Below are positions 26,155-38,129 of a stretch of DNA of 64,000 nt, piece after piece (the first letter of the stretch is position 1; every line of letters starts with the position of its first letter). Position numbers and translations under genes: made by a program. The stretch lies in contig NC_037314.1 of NCBI RefSeq assembly GCF_000143535.2, forward strand, positions 620,001-684,000, in the 5' to 3' direction. The notes beneath the pieces were generated by a model. It had not been told where the DNA came from. It saw only the letters and a list, made by a program, of their open reading frames with translations, and did not search any database. The stretch comes from Botrytis cinerea B05.10. Lineage: Eukaryota > Ascomycota > Leotiomycetes > Helotiales > Sclerotiniaceae.

Positions 26155-28851
26155 ATGAAGAGCCCGACCCAGCGGTTTATACTGCCATTCTTCATTCGTA
26201 AGGCTTCGAACAATTTACTGAGAGCTTGAAATCTGCTGACTTTGTGCCGTTAATAGTTTTATGGCACTTTATTTTTCCAATATGTTTTGCGCAAGCTCAG
26301 GAAGAAGAGCTAGCGACGTCTCTCACGGCAGAAGGGAGTCCAAAGCCGTCTGTTCAAGCTCAACCATCTACAGCTCAAGAATCACATCGAGCGCCACCAA
26401 TAAGGAATACAGCCGGTGAGGACCAAATTTGGGAGACTGACATTCAATATTTGCTAACGTAGTATAAGAAAACGAGTTAGTTGACAAAGCTATACATTCC
26501 CTTCAACGTTACGAACGATCACATCCACGTTCTACCTCGAATCCTTCCGGAATTGTCAAAACTTTGACGCAATATGTCGTTGCAAGTCTTCCCAAATTGA
26601 CTCAAGGACCGCCACCGGATGGCAGGACCCCGGCGCATAACCAGGCCCCAGGCCCAGTCGTAGAAGCAGTGCAACTTTTAGAGCAAGCAGCCCATGTCAA
26701 CAACTCCGATGCTATCTATCTTCTAGCACAAATTAACTTCTACGGAAACTACTCATATCCCAAGGACTATAGTGAGGCATTCAGGAGATATCATCAATTG
26801 GCATCACTGGATGGAAACAGTTCGGCACAGCACATGATTGGTTTTATGTATGCAACCGGGATTGGAGGAGCTGTTGAGTCGAATCAAGCAAAGTCTTTGC
26901 TATACCACACATTTGCAGCTGAAGGAGGAAGTGTGAGATCTGCGATGACCCTTGCTTATCGACACCATAGTGGCATTGGTATGTCAAGGAATTGCGATTC
27001 GGGAATCAAATATTACAAAAAAGTGGCGGATAAAGCAATCGAATGGTATCGATCCGGACCACCAGGAGGCATGGCATATGTTCAGGATTCTTATCAGCTT
27101 GCAGATGACGATGGAGGAGTTTATGGTGAAGGAGCAAGCTTTAGTAGTGCCGGACACAATGCGAAGGGCGGAGGACCAAGTTCAGATGCCCACGCTGCAC
27201 TGGACGATGTTTTAGAATATCTCGATTTGATGTCCAGGAAAGGCGACTTTAAGGCGACTTTCAGCCTAGGACGCATTCATTACGATGGGCAAAAAGGACT
27301 TCCACGGAATCTGAAAAGTGCAAAATGGTATTTCACAAAGGTAGCCAAATTGTATTGGACGAGAAATGGAAAGATCATCGAAAATGACAAACCTCAATTG
27401 GACAAAATTGCTGCCAAATCCGCAGGCTATCTGGGACGAATGTATCTTAGGGGGGAGAGTGTCGATCAGAGCTACGAAAAAGCCCAAACTTGGTTCGAAC
27501 GCGGCATTAAAAATGGAGATGCTGGTTCTCAGTATGGAATGGGTTTGATGTATCTTCATGGCCTAGGAGTACCCAAAAATGCCGTATTGGCACAGCAATA
27601 CTTCAAAGCTTCTTCCGACCAAGATTACGCGCCTGCTCAAGTCAACCTAGGGGCCATGCATTTAGACCAAGGCACTGATAATGATATTAAGGTTGCCAAT
27701 CGATATTTCGAACTCGCTGCACGATATGGTAACATTGAAGCTTATTATTACCTCGCAGAACTTATTGACCAAGGAGTTGGCCGGGACCGAAGTTGTAGTT
27801 TGGCAACTGCATACTACAAAAATGTTGCAGAGAAGGCAGAACCACTTCTGACGTCTTTCGCCGAAGCAAATAGTGCATATGATCAAGGCGATCTCGAATT
27901 GGCTTTGATTGGTTATATGCATGCAGCTGAACAAGGATATGAAAAGGGACAATCAAATGTTGCATACATCCTTGATGAGCAAAAATCGAAATTGACCATA
28001 CCGTCCTGGCTAACTCTTGTATCTACTACTCGACCTAAATTGTTACAAAATGCGGCACTTGCACTGCTTTATTGGACCAGAGCTTCTAAGCAAGCGAATA
28101 CAGACGCCTTAGTCAAGATGGGTGATTATTATCTCAATGGTATCGGCACACCGGTAGATTTAGAGAAGGCTGCAGCTTGCTATACATCCGCATCTGAATT
28201 TCCTCAAAGTGCCCAAGCATTATACAATCTAGGCTGGATGCACGAAAATGGTGTTGGTCTTGATCAAGACTTTCATCTCGCAAAGAGATATTATGATCAC
28301 GCTTTGGAGACAAATGAAGAGGCATATCTACCTGTAACCCTTAGTTTGTTAAAGCTACGCATCAGAAGTGCATGGAATTCATTCACACATGGCAAAATAA
28401 ATTCTATCATTGACGAACCAAGTAAGATATTCAAAATTCAAATAGAGGGAGCAAACTTGCTAACATATCACTAGCTCCTAAAAAACAATGGTCTCTAGCG
28501 GAATGGGTTAGCAATTTTCTGCAAGATGATCATCCATACTACGCCGATTACGACGCAGAAGATACTTATGGTTCCGTCCATGACCCTATGCCAGGTGGTG
28601 ATGCAGATGGACTTTATGATGACATCCTTGATGATGGTTTGATAGAAAGTCTTATTATTATCGGGTTAGCAGCTGCACTAGTGTTTTTGATAGTATATAG
28701 ACAACAAAGACAGGAGGCTCATCGAAGAGGTGAAGCACCTGCGAATGCGCAACAGCAACCAGCGAACGGAGAGGTCCGAAATGGAGGACTTTTTCCACAG
28801 CCAGGTGATGCAAATTTCAATGACTGGGTTGCGGGTGGTGTGGGACATTAA
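26155..28851 (+). CDS. HRD3: HRD3/SEL1L, ER-associated degradation ubiquitin-ligase subunit
   Basis: Four exons: 26155-26197, 26257-26415, 26469-28421 and 28475-28851, giving 843 aa. A signal peptide (FILPFFILLWHFIFPICFAQA) is split over exons 1 and 2. It is followed by many Sel1-like repeats, e.g. AQHMIGFMYATGIGG, KATFSLGRIHYDGQKGL, GSQYGMGLMYLHGLGV, ALVKMGDYYLNGIGT and ALYNLGWMHENGVGL. One membrane helix near the C-terminus (about 774-796, LIESLIIIGLAAALVFLIVY) precedes a short Gln-rich cytosolic tail. This is the layout of Hrd3, the lumenal substrate receptor that stabilises the Hrd1 ligase in ERAD. The acceptor of intron 2 must be at 26468; the AG at 26461-26462 would put a TAA in frame. 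Confident. Confidence 0.95.
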
Positions 28852-29924
28852 AAACGGTGTGGGTGTTTGGATGGGGTTGTAATTAGGATTGTACTCATAA
28901 GTCATACGAATGGAAACGAAAAATATGAATTTTTTATCTTGAAATGACGTTGAAAGTCTATCTTTTGGCGTGCATTCTTTATTGCCAACTTAATGCTAGC
29001 ACTTGCTGCGATTTATTGACTCTTCAGATTGTCTGTTTCTCTCCCTCGAGCTCTAAAGCTTTATCTTCATGCCTTACTGCTTACTACCGAATTTATCAAA
29101 TTTTATTGAGTTTAGTGCCAGTCCAGCGATGATCTTTGTCTGCTTTTCTGTGAAAGAACGGCGCATGGTAAATCCCCTTGTTTTGTTTGTACGGCGAGGA
29201 TTCTGGAATGTTGTCAAGAAGTAGTGAAGTGGTTAAAGTTTGTTTATATACCTCGTATCTGTTAGTAGGTATGCGAGTGAGATTTGGTTACTTGTCAATG
29301 TGTTGACTCGGCTGATAGATTGCAACGACGAGTACTCGAGGTCCAATCCCACCTGACATTGCCGGAGTGTTTAAATTGCATTTCTAACGTAGATTAACCT
29401 ACATGAGCGCGGTGCACACGTTGCAATAGTATCATTCATGGACAAGATACTGTTTGGATGGTAAGTTTGAAAACGTTTGTTCCCGAAAATTAGATAGTCA
29501 ATAGTAGCATGGGAAATTTCGTTCGGTGAATCCTATGTGGTATCTTTCAGTATAAGAAAGATCTGAGGGGTAGGTTGCGGAGGGCAGCCCTAACACCATG
29601 AAATGTATTACCCGAAGCACGACTATAGCAATAAATCTAGCGGGGATTAAGTCATTTATTCCACTCGGTCCCACCGTCCATCAACCATTTTAATACCGCA
29701 TACTGATTACAAGCGGATAATTCACATGTCGTGATGTCTCGAAGACTGACGTGTTTCGTCGTCACCCATCACCTCCGGATATTCTCCCAGAAGGTATCAT
29801 GCTGCCAATCCTCAACGATAGAACGCCGACCATATTAGCCATAAGTATTTCCCCATGCGCCGACACCAATCTGAAATGCCCCGTACCAATGCCCATACCT
29901 ATACCCACACTCATTCCTCATATT
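28852..29924. other. intergenic between convergent genes, no gene seen
   Basis: Contains the 3' ends of HRD3 (+) and the bHLH gene (-). The frame at 28944-29132 has no support. Confidence 0.5.
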
Positions 29925-30404
29925 TTAACCCCTTCCATCTCCCCATGCTGCCCCCCGACTGGCCAATCCTGCAGTTGCTGCTTCAGGTGCTTCTCTCTTC
30001 AATTCTTCAACAACGACTCCCAAACCCTCAGCCTCTTCAGCCAGCATCCGCCTTTCCTCTAACTGTATACGTATATAATCCACAGTTTTCTTCAAGACTA
30101 CACTTTCGCTTCTTCCTTGACCTTCCAGTCCAGGAACCAATTCTGCCAGTCGATCAAAGCCTTCGCGGATTGCTAAGCGGCGTTTTTGTTCTATGAGCAA
30201 GAATGTTCATTAGCTCTGATACTTGAGATTGGCAACTCTATTGCTATAGGCGACCAACAAGAAAGGAATCTAGAACTACCTACCAGAAGCAATATGATTA
30301 GCCTTCTTTTCATGTTCCGATAACCGCGGTTTCTCATCGGCTGGATTGATACCATTCGCGGAGTTGGCATTGGCCGAGGATTCGCCCGTGGGAGATGCGG
30401 ACAT
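29925..30404 (-). CDS. small bHLH transcription factor (Ino4-like size and layout)
   Basis: Two exons, 30284-30404 and 29925-30190, giving 128 aa. A disordered 27-residue N-terminus leads into a basic helix-loop-helix: EHEKKANHIASEQKRR, with H37, E41, R44 and R45 at the E-box-reading positions, then helix 1 (LAIREGFDRLAELVPGL), a loop with GRSESVVL and helix 2 (KKTVDYIRIQLEERRMLAEEAEGL). The H/E/R set predicts CANNTG binding. Small size and near-complete occupancy by the bHLH recall Ino4, the partner of Ino2 in yeast phospholipid-gene control; orthology is not proven. The 93-bp intron cuts the basic region between S40 and E41. Confidence 0.88.
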
Positions 30405-31102
30405 TTTGGAGCGAGTGAAATGCTTCTGCTAGAGCTTGTGTATTGATCGCTATTATGTAGGTGATATTAAAAGAAAGTCCGAAGGCATCGTAGAGTTGCT
30501 CGTTGCGGTGATGAGGGGTGTCGTATGAAATTGTGGCTGTCACATGGGAAATTGTGAGCTTAATATGAACATGGGAGCTTTGCTATTTTTGGATTAGTGC
30601 AGATCCCTTAGCGTTAATCGGTTCGCAACAATTCCCCAGTTCTCATCTCGTCGCATGTAAATCTGCACAATACCACTCATATCATCCTGATGAAGTCTCA
30701 TCAAGAGCAAAGCAGCTATTTTTTTACAAGAACATCTACGGGTGAATATTCTTAATACGCTAGTTTTCATGTCGAACAGTTCATTGGCGCCGATGTTATT
30801 TTGGCCCACAGCATACAGCAAGATTACCCTGTCGCTGCTCATCATTGGACTCGTTTATTTTCACCGTCATCATCGCAGGGCGAATCGTGGGAATGATATC
30901 ATGGCAAGGCTATTCATTACATTAGCATGGCAGTCTTCGGGCTGGATTTTCCTGAAAATAACAAGAAAAGATAGTATAAATTTCATTCAAGCGAATGTGA
31001 CTTTTGTCCCCTCTTTCCTCGAATTTCCAGATTTCTTAAATTCAAAATAAACTTCAGCTGAGGAAGATAAGTATGGGAGTCAGATTATCCATATTGCTAA
31101 AT
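30405..31102. other. intergenic, no gene seen
   Basis: Promoter of the bHLH gene and 3' region of the NB-ARC gene. No supported frame. Confidence 0.5.
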
Positions 31103-34100
31103 TCAACGACAAGTCGTCAAACTATAAACTAGCATGTTAATCTCCTTCTGCATTTTCAAGCTCGATACACTGATGCCAAAACTTCCGCAGATCCTCATAC
31201 AATGCTTGACGTGGGGATAGTAATGACAACTCATTCTTTCTCCTGAAACCGCAGTCGTTGAATAATAACAGATTGTCAAGATTTGTCTCATCAAACTCAA
31301 CATGCGATTTATTCCCATCAATTGGCGAGTGCATTCGGCCCAGAGAGGATGGATACGAAGAGGCTTTGAACGCCTGGCTCTTTCCATAAAAGAAACTTCT
31401 TCAATCTGATGTAACAAAGGCATAATGCTCTCTTTTCGCAAACCAAGAATATCGAAGTCTGGAAATTCTTCTTTATTCTCAATGTTTGAGAATGCGAAGA
31501 ATTTTTTGAAATCAACAATGGATTCGTCTGTTTCAAGAAGACTGAGCACTTCCATCAATGACCAAGCCGGGCCCTGAGGATGAGATAGGCGCTCCTTGGA
31601 TACGATAAACGTTTCCATAATAGAGGGCATTTGTGGTTTGTATTGTAGAAATGTCATTCGTGCCTTATGGTCTGAACCAGAAAGCATAGAAACAAAATCC
31701 TGGCCAGCAGACGTGTAATCGTCAAGAGACTGAACCCGGATGATATATCTCATGGCTATACAGGCAGCAAGTGGATGTCCATGAACTGCTTTAGCAATAG
31801 AGAGTAGGATATCAGAATTATTTAGATCGAGAAAGTCTTCGGTGTCTTCATCTTCCAACGATCGAACCTCTTCCAGGATACTTACAATATCATCAATCTC
31901 CATGTTATTCAGCTTGATAGTCTTGCAGTCGTCCCGTAGACGGACATTTGGATTTCTAGTTGTCAACAAGATGTTCTTTGCTTGCTCAGGGACATCAACC
32001 AAAGGATTTTGACCAAATTCTTTCATCCCGTCAATATCGTCAAGAATGAGCAGGGCACTTTCGTTTTCTTCGTCACCCAACCAGTTTTTAAACCTTTCGA
32101 TCTTTTCATCTGAAGTATTGTTTCTCCAAATTGCATACAGATCTCGACCCTGGTAGTCTTTAAGCAGATACTCATGGCCTACTTGCATTGCAAGATCAAG
32201 ATATGCCTTTCTTAATGACTCTCCATCTGTGGCGTGCACGAAAAATACATTACGTCGGCCTTTATTCTTATGGGCAATTCCTAGTACAGCCGTCGTCTTC
32301 CTAATTTAATTTTTAGTTTGATTGTTAGTTTTAAATGAAGGCTAATAAAGCTTACCCAATACCCCCTATGCCTGTCATTACAAGAGATGAGTAATCATTC
32401 CCGTCTAATGTCTCAACAAAATCGGAAAGATTATTCATGTCTACTTGCCGACCTTGCGTTTTTGGGTTCCGCCTCAAGCCCTTGCCTTCAAAGAACTTTT
32501 TACCGGCGGGTAGGAATGAGTTAGATGCAATGGGCGGGGAATCCCACGGTTTCTTGATCAAATGTTGTCAGCTTTGAAGGCAATGCAAGTATCAATTCAA
32601 GAGCTTAGGGCTTTATACATCGATTTTAATCTTAAGGTCATCAGGCTTTCCATCCAAAATGCTTTTTAGGTGTCTCAACTTATCCGCCACTTGTTCAAAT
32701 CCTCCAAATTTTGACTCAAATTTGCATATTGTGTTGTGATCAACATCTGGCATTCCCTTCGCTGTACAGTTTGACAAGCTGGCAGACTGCTGTGTAACAA
32801 TCTTTGCTAATATTAGTACTGGATTCGTATGAGCGAACTTTGATGCACGTACCTGTCGGTGAATAATCTTGGCAACAGAAGTCATCCGAGTCTCAAAAAA
32901 CGCGTCAAATGGGGGTATGATGTTCATGTTCATAAATTCTCTCTGACTCTCAGTTGACATGGGATTGAAACTCCCCAATGTCTTCACAATTTCTTTTCGT
33001 ATACCCATAGTCAGTTGAGCGATGTCAGTCAAGAAGTCATTCCAGTCAGCTTCGAGTGAGCCAGAATGAGGGGTGCTCAAGAACAGTAGTGCACATTTTG
33101 CAGGACTTATTCCCCCATATTCCGATTGGCTTCCGTATTTATCTAACTCCACCATTGCCTAGGTGACTGGTGCTTAGCAGCTACAGTTGGGGGGGGGGCG
33201 AATAAGGCGGCACTCACCTGGCGAGCTACAAGGCCTCCCATTGAATGGCACACAAACAAAATAGGGCGCTCTCGTTCCTACAAAGAATTAGACCTAAAGA
33301 AATGTCACCAAAGAGTTTGAAAATAGAAATAGGACTCGCTTTTTTGGTTTTTCTAAGGCTGCTGACGCTTCGAAGTAGATCTTGCGACCAGACAGTGATT
33401 CCAGAAAGATTACCTCTATCACGCAAACGAGAGCTGTATCCAAATGTCATGATGCGAGCTTTGTCAAAAGGTTTCGACAGTGGCAGTATATCGCGTAGCC
33501 ACATCTTTTGGTTTTTGGTGGCTACCCAACTCTCAAATGCATTTCCGTTCAGACCATGAACAGCGCAGACACTATAGTAAACATTGAATCAGCGTCATTT
33601 TTAAAGAAGTTAGAATCTCGAAGTGCATTAAGTTTCTGAATATAGCCCATTGTCGCCAGAAGATGCGGCAGGTCAAGTTCAGTTAGTCCAAAATTTTGCG
33701 AAGCCTAAGAAAAATGGTATCACTGACTCCACCTCCGGGTCGTCCGATGAATACAGAGTTGTAATGCCATTGAAATTGTCATCGAATTCCCATTCTGTGT
33801 TGTGGCATTTTAAAGCTTCCTCTTTGTGCTTGGGAGAGGGCAGGGTAATTGTTCCCACTTGATCCTCTCGTTCAATAGCAAGAGATATCTGCATTCGAAA
33901 AGTTTATCAGCAATTTATTTTCTGACGTGCAGGTATTCAGACTGCAGCCCAGAACCCCAAAGCTTATATACCGTCTTGAAACTACACGTCGTCCATCGAG
34001 GCTCAACATCTGAAAGCGATACATGATGCCAAACCCCATCCAAAATTCGTGATATATCTTCAGGATACTGGAGGCTTTCTAACAGAAAATATCAAGTGTA

Positions 34101-34253
34101 TCTACTGACTTTAGAATTACCAAGATTGACTGATTGAGGCCATGATCGGCGCAAATCGCGCGAATAATACTCTGCTTTCTCGAGCAACTCTTCTCGATTT
34201 AAATTTAGAGGTATTCCCTTAACCCGCACGGTTGTCGACGTCGCCCTAAACAT
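31103..34253 (-). CDS. SesB-like hydrolase + NB-ARC protein (fungal NLR-like), sensor domain missing
   Basis: Nine exons (high to low): 34121-34253, 33972-34078, 33728-33888, 33340-33571, 33218-33277, 32853-33158, 32619-32801, 32356-32552 and 31103-32300. All phases close, giving 858 aa. The N-terminal part has an alpha/beta-hydrolase (SesB/DUF676-like) domain: VHGLNG at about 138 and the serine elbow HSMGG (S223), then LFLSTPHSG. An NB-ARC domain follows: P-loop GIGGIGKTT (about 455-463, split by an intron), LLILDDID (Walker B), LLTTRNPNVR and IHPLW at the end of the winged helix. Fungal NLRs usually continue into TPR, ankyrin or WD repeats; here about 70 odd residues remain. A second frame (31137-31334) looks more protein-like at that point, hinting at a frameshift. 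The intron at 33278-33339 begins GC. Family role: allorecognition or innate immunity. Confidence 0.85.
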
Positions 34254-34774
34254 TTTTGTTTAATCTTGTGTCATTTGTGTTTATCAGCGATAAAAGGGAA
34301 AGACTTTTCGAAGTGTGATATCAGTTCAATTTGGATGGCTGCCTATCGCCTCACCTCTTCAACGAATCAACTCCATAGTAAACGAGCAAGGCTATCTCAG
34401 TGCAACGTACCCCGCAGTATAATCGTTACGCCGACATCTATTCTATCTAAGTCATGAACTCTTTCTATGTTCAGTCTCCAACACAAGAAAATTATGTATC
34501 ATCTGGAAGAAAGCTATCTCAGCAACCTCTTGTCTACGTTCTCAGACAATTCCAATGCTAAAAGCAACATTCTAGTCATCGGATCCAGTCTTGATTATTG
34601 ATAAATCTAGCCATCTATGTACCTTTTAAATTTTTGTCTCGATAACGGATAATTTTGTGCATTGGCGGACGTAACCAACAATCACTCTATGATAAGCATC
34701 TGCACTTCTTCCCGACGAAATAAGTTCTATCAACTTTTCAGACAAGTCGCACTATCACTTGACAACTCCTCAAG
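34254..34774. promoter_or_regulatory. divergent promoter region of the NB-ARC and zinc-finger genes
   Basis: 521 bp separate the two start codons on opposite strands (34253 - and 34775 +). The region is AT-rich and no specific factor site is claimed. Shared regulation is possible but is inference. Confidence 0.45.
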
Positions 34775-37700
34775 ATGGTTGGAGCTCGCTATACACACAC
34801 AATCGATACCAATCCAAGAGAATCCATCGAACCTTCAATTGAATTCGAGTGTATCGATTCAATTATTATATCCACCAAAGACAATAGTAATACAGAATCG
34901 CAAAAGGCTTCATCACCTTCTACAAATCCTTCCAGAACAAACTCTCCAGATTCACACTCACCTTCACCTATGCCAATCAGTTCACGACTTGATTCACGCT
35001 CTACCTCTCCACCTAGAATTGATAATTCATCTTTGAATAACAGTAGTACTGATCAAGAACAAGATATACAACACATTGCTCATCTCGAATCCAATAAAAA
35101 GAGATCTCGAATATCAGAGCCTTCAATCCACCAAAGTATTAGCACTATAAAGGAAGATATAGAGGATGATGAGCAAAGGATCAACAAGCGTACACGTAGA
35201 CAGGAAAGCCAAGGCACGGGGCGTCGGCACGAGTTTGGGTTCCCGTCTAGAATAGTCTCTCGACGCAGGTTTCAATTCCTGGCCTTCTTCAAATGCCACG
35301 AATTACCACGGATACTATTCGAACGTATCTGCCAGCCTTCCAAAGTCTGGAACGATGAAGGTGAAATCGTCGAATGCTCTGAGACGATCGTTGGACTCGA
35401 TTCAGATCTAGAGAATATATTTCAAGAGGCAAAGGATAATGGAATCATCAGGTGTTTCGAGACGTTGTTGAGTGAAACCTATGTCGTAGAGGAAAGTTGG
35501 AAGCAGTGGTTATGTTTCAATACCGATGATAGAGCACGACGAAACATAGAGTTTAACATATTGGAGCTGGTATTGAAGGCGTTTCCAACACCATATACGG
35601 AAATTTCGTGGATGGAGGTAGAAAGCCAAATGCTGAATGTTGTGCAGACGACATGTGTACCTTTTCTGTGCAACCTTGACATGGAAGATGTCATAGACTA
35701 TTTAAATGATCGAGATTTTGATAGGTAGTCGTTTTCTTTTCGTAATGTTTAATTTGATGAGACAAAATGCTCATCATTTTTTTAGGGAAAAGATAACCTG
35801 GTATCTAGCTATCTTAGCTAAATTTCTTATACGCCTATCGAAACTGATGGGGGACAGTACTCCAGCAACAATTGACCCCTTGATATCGAGTTGCCTTGAG
35901 TATCTCAAAGAATGGCCTAGGGTCAAATCATTATACCTAGATCGCGCAATCAATCATGAGCAGATTGAAAGTCTTGACCATTATGGCATAAAATATTTGA
36001 ATGGAGTTATAGGCCTTGGGTTAGCATCGATTCTTACAAGCGGAGAGTCCTCACACCGTTACAAATACAGTCATCAAAATGACTGGCACCCCCTTGAAAC
36101 ATCCTGTGCACATTCTACTATTGAATTATTGGCTCATGTAGAGCTACATGGAGCTGCATCACTAGCTGAACTACCAGGAGTTGTGTATAAAAATCTGCCT
36201 TTGACGACCAGGGTTTTGATTGCATTTAGCGAGGTCAAGCTTGAATCATATGACAACGCGCGAGATATGCTCGGACCTATCCTTGATGAAGCCAAAGGAA
36301 TCTATGGCTCGCAGTCTATGGAAGTCTTTCTAATTATTGCAACACTGGTAAATTGTTTAAACAGATGCCGAATGGAATCTTTAGCCGAGGGGCTAGTCAG
36401 TTCAATCTTTAAAAAGGCAGTAGGCCACTTGGAAATGTTTAGCACAGCTCAAGAGTTTCTGATTGGGCTCTGGACCATCCCCAACTATTATACCAATAGC
36501 GAATTATCCATGGTTGTTGCATTCGCTGATTCTCTCCTCGGCCAAGGCAAACATGACGACGCCCTGTCTCTTTTTCAGGCTATTCTGAAGAAGGGACGAC
36601 CAGGCCGTGAGGATATTACAATGAGTGTAGCTCTAAGGATAGCAAAAATAACTCGCAGACTAAACATCAAATCCTCAATTGTAGGTATTTGATCTTGTTT
36701 TCTTATTTGAATGGCGTCACATTTTGAGGTTCAAGTCTCTACTTTAGCATTTCTAAAACACCACTTAGAGCATGCTGACTTGCGAAATTAGAATGACACC
36801 CAAAACCTTGAACACAGAGATGCCTGGAAAGTGCTCGGAGATGCATCAGAGCTCTACCCCAGAGTTTCAAGTATTCTAAAATATGCCTTTGTAGAAGAGG
36901 TTATTTGCCATTTGTCCCTCTTGGAAGATAAAGATACCCGGAAAAGATTCGTGGCATCAGAGATCATCAAAGTGCTGAATCTAGAATCAATACTTTACAA
37001 AGGGTCAGAGAGTTCGAGGATAAGCTTTTTCGAGAATCTGCAAACCATAAATCAATACGCAGAACAGCTCAAATTCCTGATGGCTGATGAGGCACCAGAA
37101 TTCATCGCTAGCAACATGGCGCAGCGCTTTCCCAACGCTTCTGTAGATCTCATTAAAAGGATGAGTCGAGCAAATTGGCAGAGATTCAACAGAATTCAAG
37201 AAATGCGTGTCATGCCGGAGATTGATGACATACCTGATGCAAAGGAATCTTTGCATTATCGAGATTCTGGACTTGGAAGCTCAATGAAAACCTCGTCCAA
37301 CATTTTGAATTCATCTAATACTTCGGTTGTCTCATACAGATCATTTATGAATAACGATGCAAAATCAATTATCCTACCTCAAATGCCTGAGACGGTCAAG
37401 TCGCAAGGGCAATTTCTTTGTTTTGTCTGCGAAAAGACAATAAAAGGGATAACTGGCGAAGCACAATATAGGTAAGCTGCAGCCTTCTCGAAGCAAACCA
37501 CAAAACACAGCGGCGCTGTTTTGCTTCATGTCGGAAGCTTACGTTCACTTCAATCAAACTACGTAGGCATATATGCTGACCTGACCTGCAGGCGTCATAT
37601 TTGGGCTGATCTTAGGCCATATGTATGCCCTGTCAAAGGCTGTGATGCTGACGCGAACCAGTTCCTATCAAGAACTGATTTCGGCGTGCATCTCAAAGAT

Positions 37701-38129
37701 CATCATGCCACAAAGTCGCTGGGAAACAATTCCACCGAACGTATATCTGCTCTTCGTTGTCCATTCTGCGATGAGCTGCCTGGTGAAGTAGCTCTTATTG
37801 GTCATATCTGTCATCATTTAGAGGTAGAGTCATGTTCAATCTTTTCACAGGAAACCGAAGAGGAGCTGGTATACGACGGTTTCGTTATAGCGCCCAGTGA
37901 TTATGGAGCTCGACGAAGTGATGAGGATACTAGACAAGCATTATTAAAATATCCTAGGCCTGCTAATACCGACTTTGCTTTCGACGACGATTTGGATTTC
38001 ACTGCAAAAGTGGCAGCTGGTTTGGAAGAGAATGGTTTCGAGCCGAATCTCGTGATTGAAGATACCGCTTTCCGAAAACGTGATTCCCCACCTCGCTCTA
38101 TTGAATACAAAACACCATGGTCTGAATAA
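34775..38129 (+). CDS. 1,020-aa fungal protein with C-terminal C2H2-type zinc-finger module
   Basis: Four exons: 34775-35724, 35786-36680, 36792-37471 and 37592-38129, giving 1,020 aa. Residues about 1-150 are disordered and Ser/Asn-rich with a basic patch (NKRTRRQ). A long helical middle (about 160-800) has no motif I recognise. The C-terminus has CFVCEKTIKGITGEAQYRRHIWADLRPYVCPVKGCDADA...F.VHLKDHH and then LRCPFCDELPG...HICHHLE. This double zinc module, with the phrase RHIWADLRPYVC, recurs in large fungal proteins of allorecognition-type repertoires. It starts 521 bp from the NB-ARC gene, in divergent orientation. The intron before exon 4 falls inside the finger module (37472-37591). Function unknown; nucleic-acid or protein binding is possible. 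Confidence 0.85.

Noticed and set aside
32802..32852. 17-codon in-frame continuation inside the NB-ARC gene
   Set aside because: GTACGT donor, TACTAAT branch site and AAAG acceptor make this 51-bp stretch a better intron than coding sequence.
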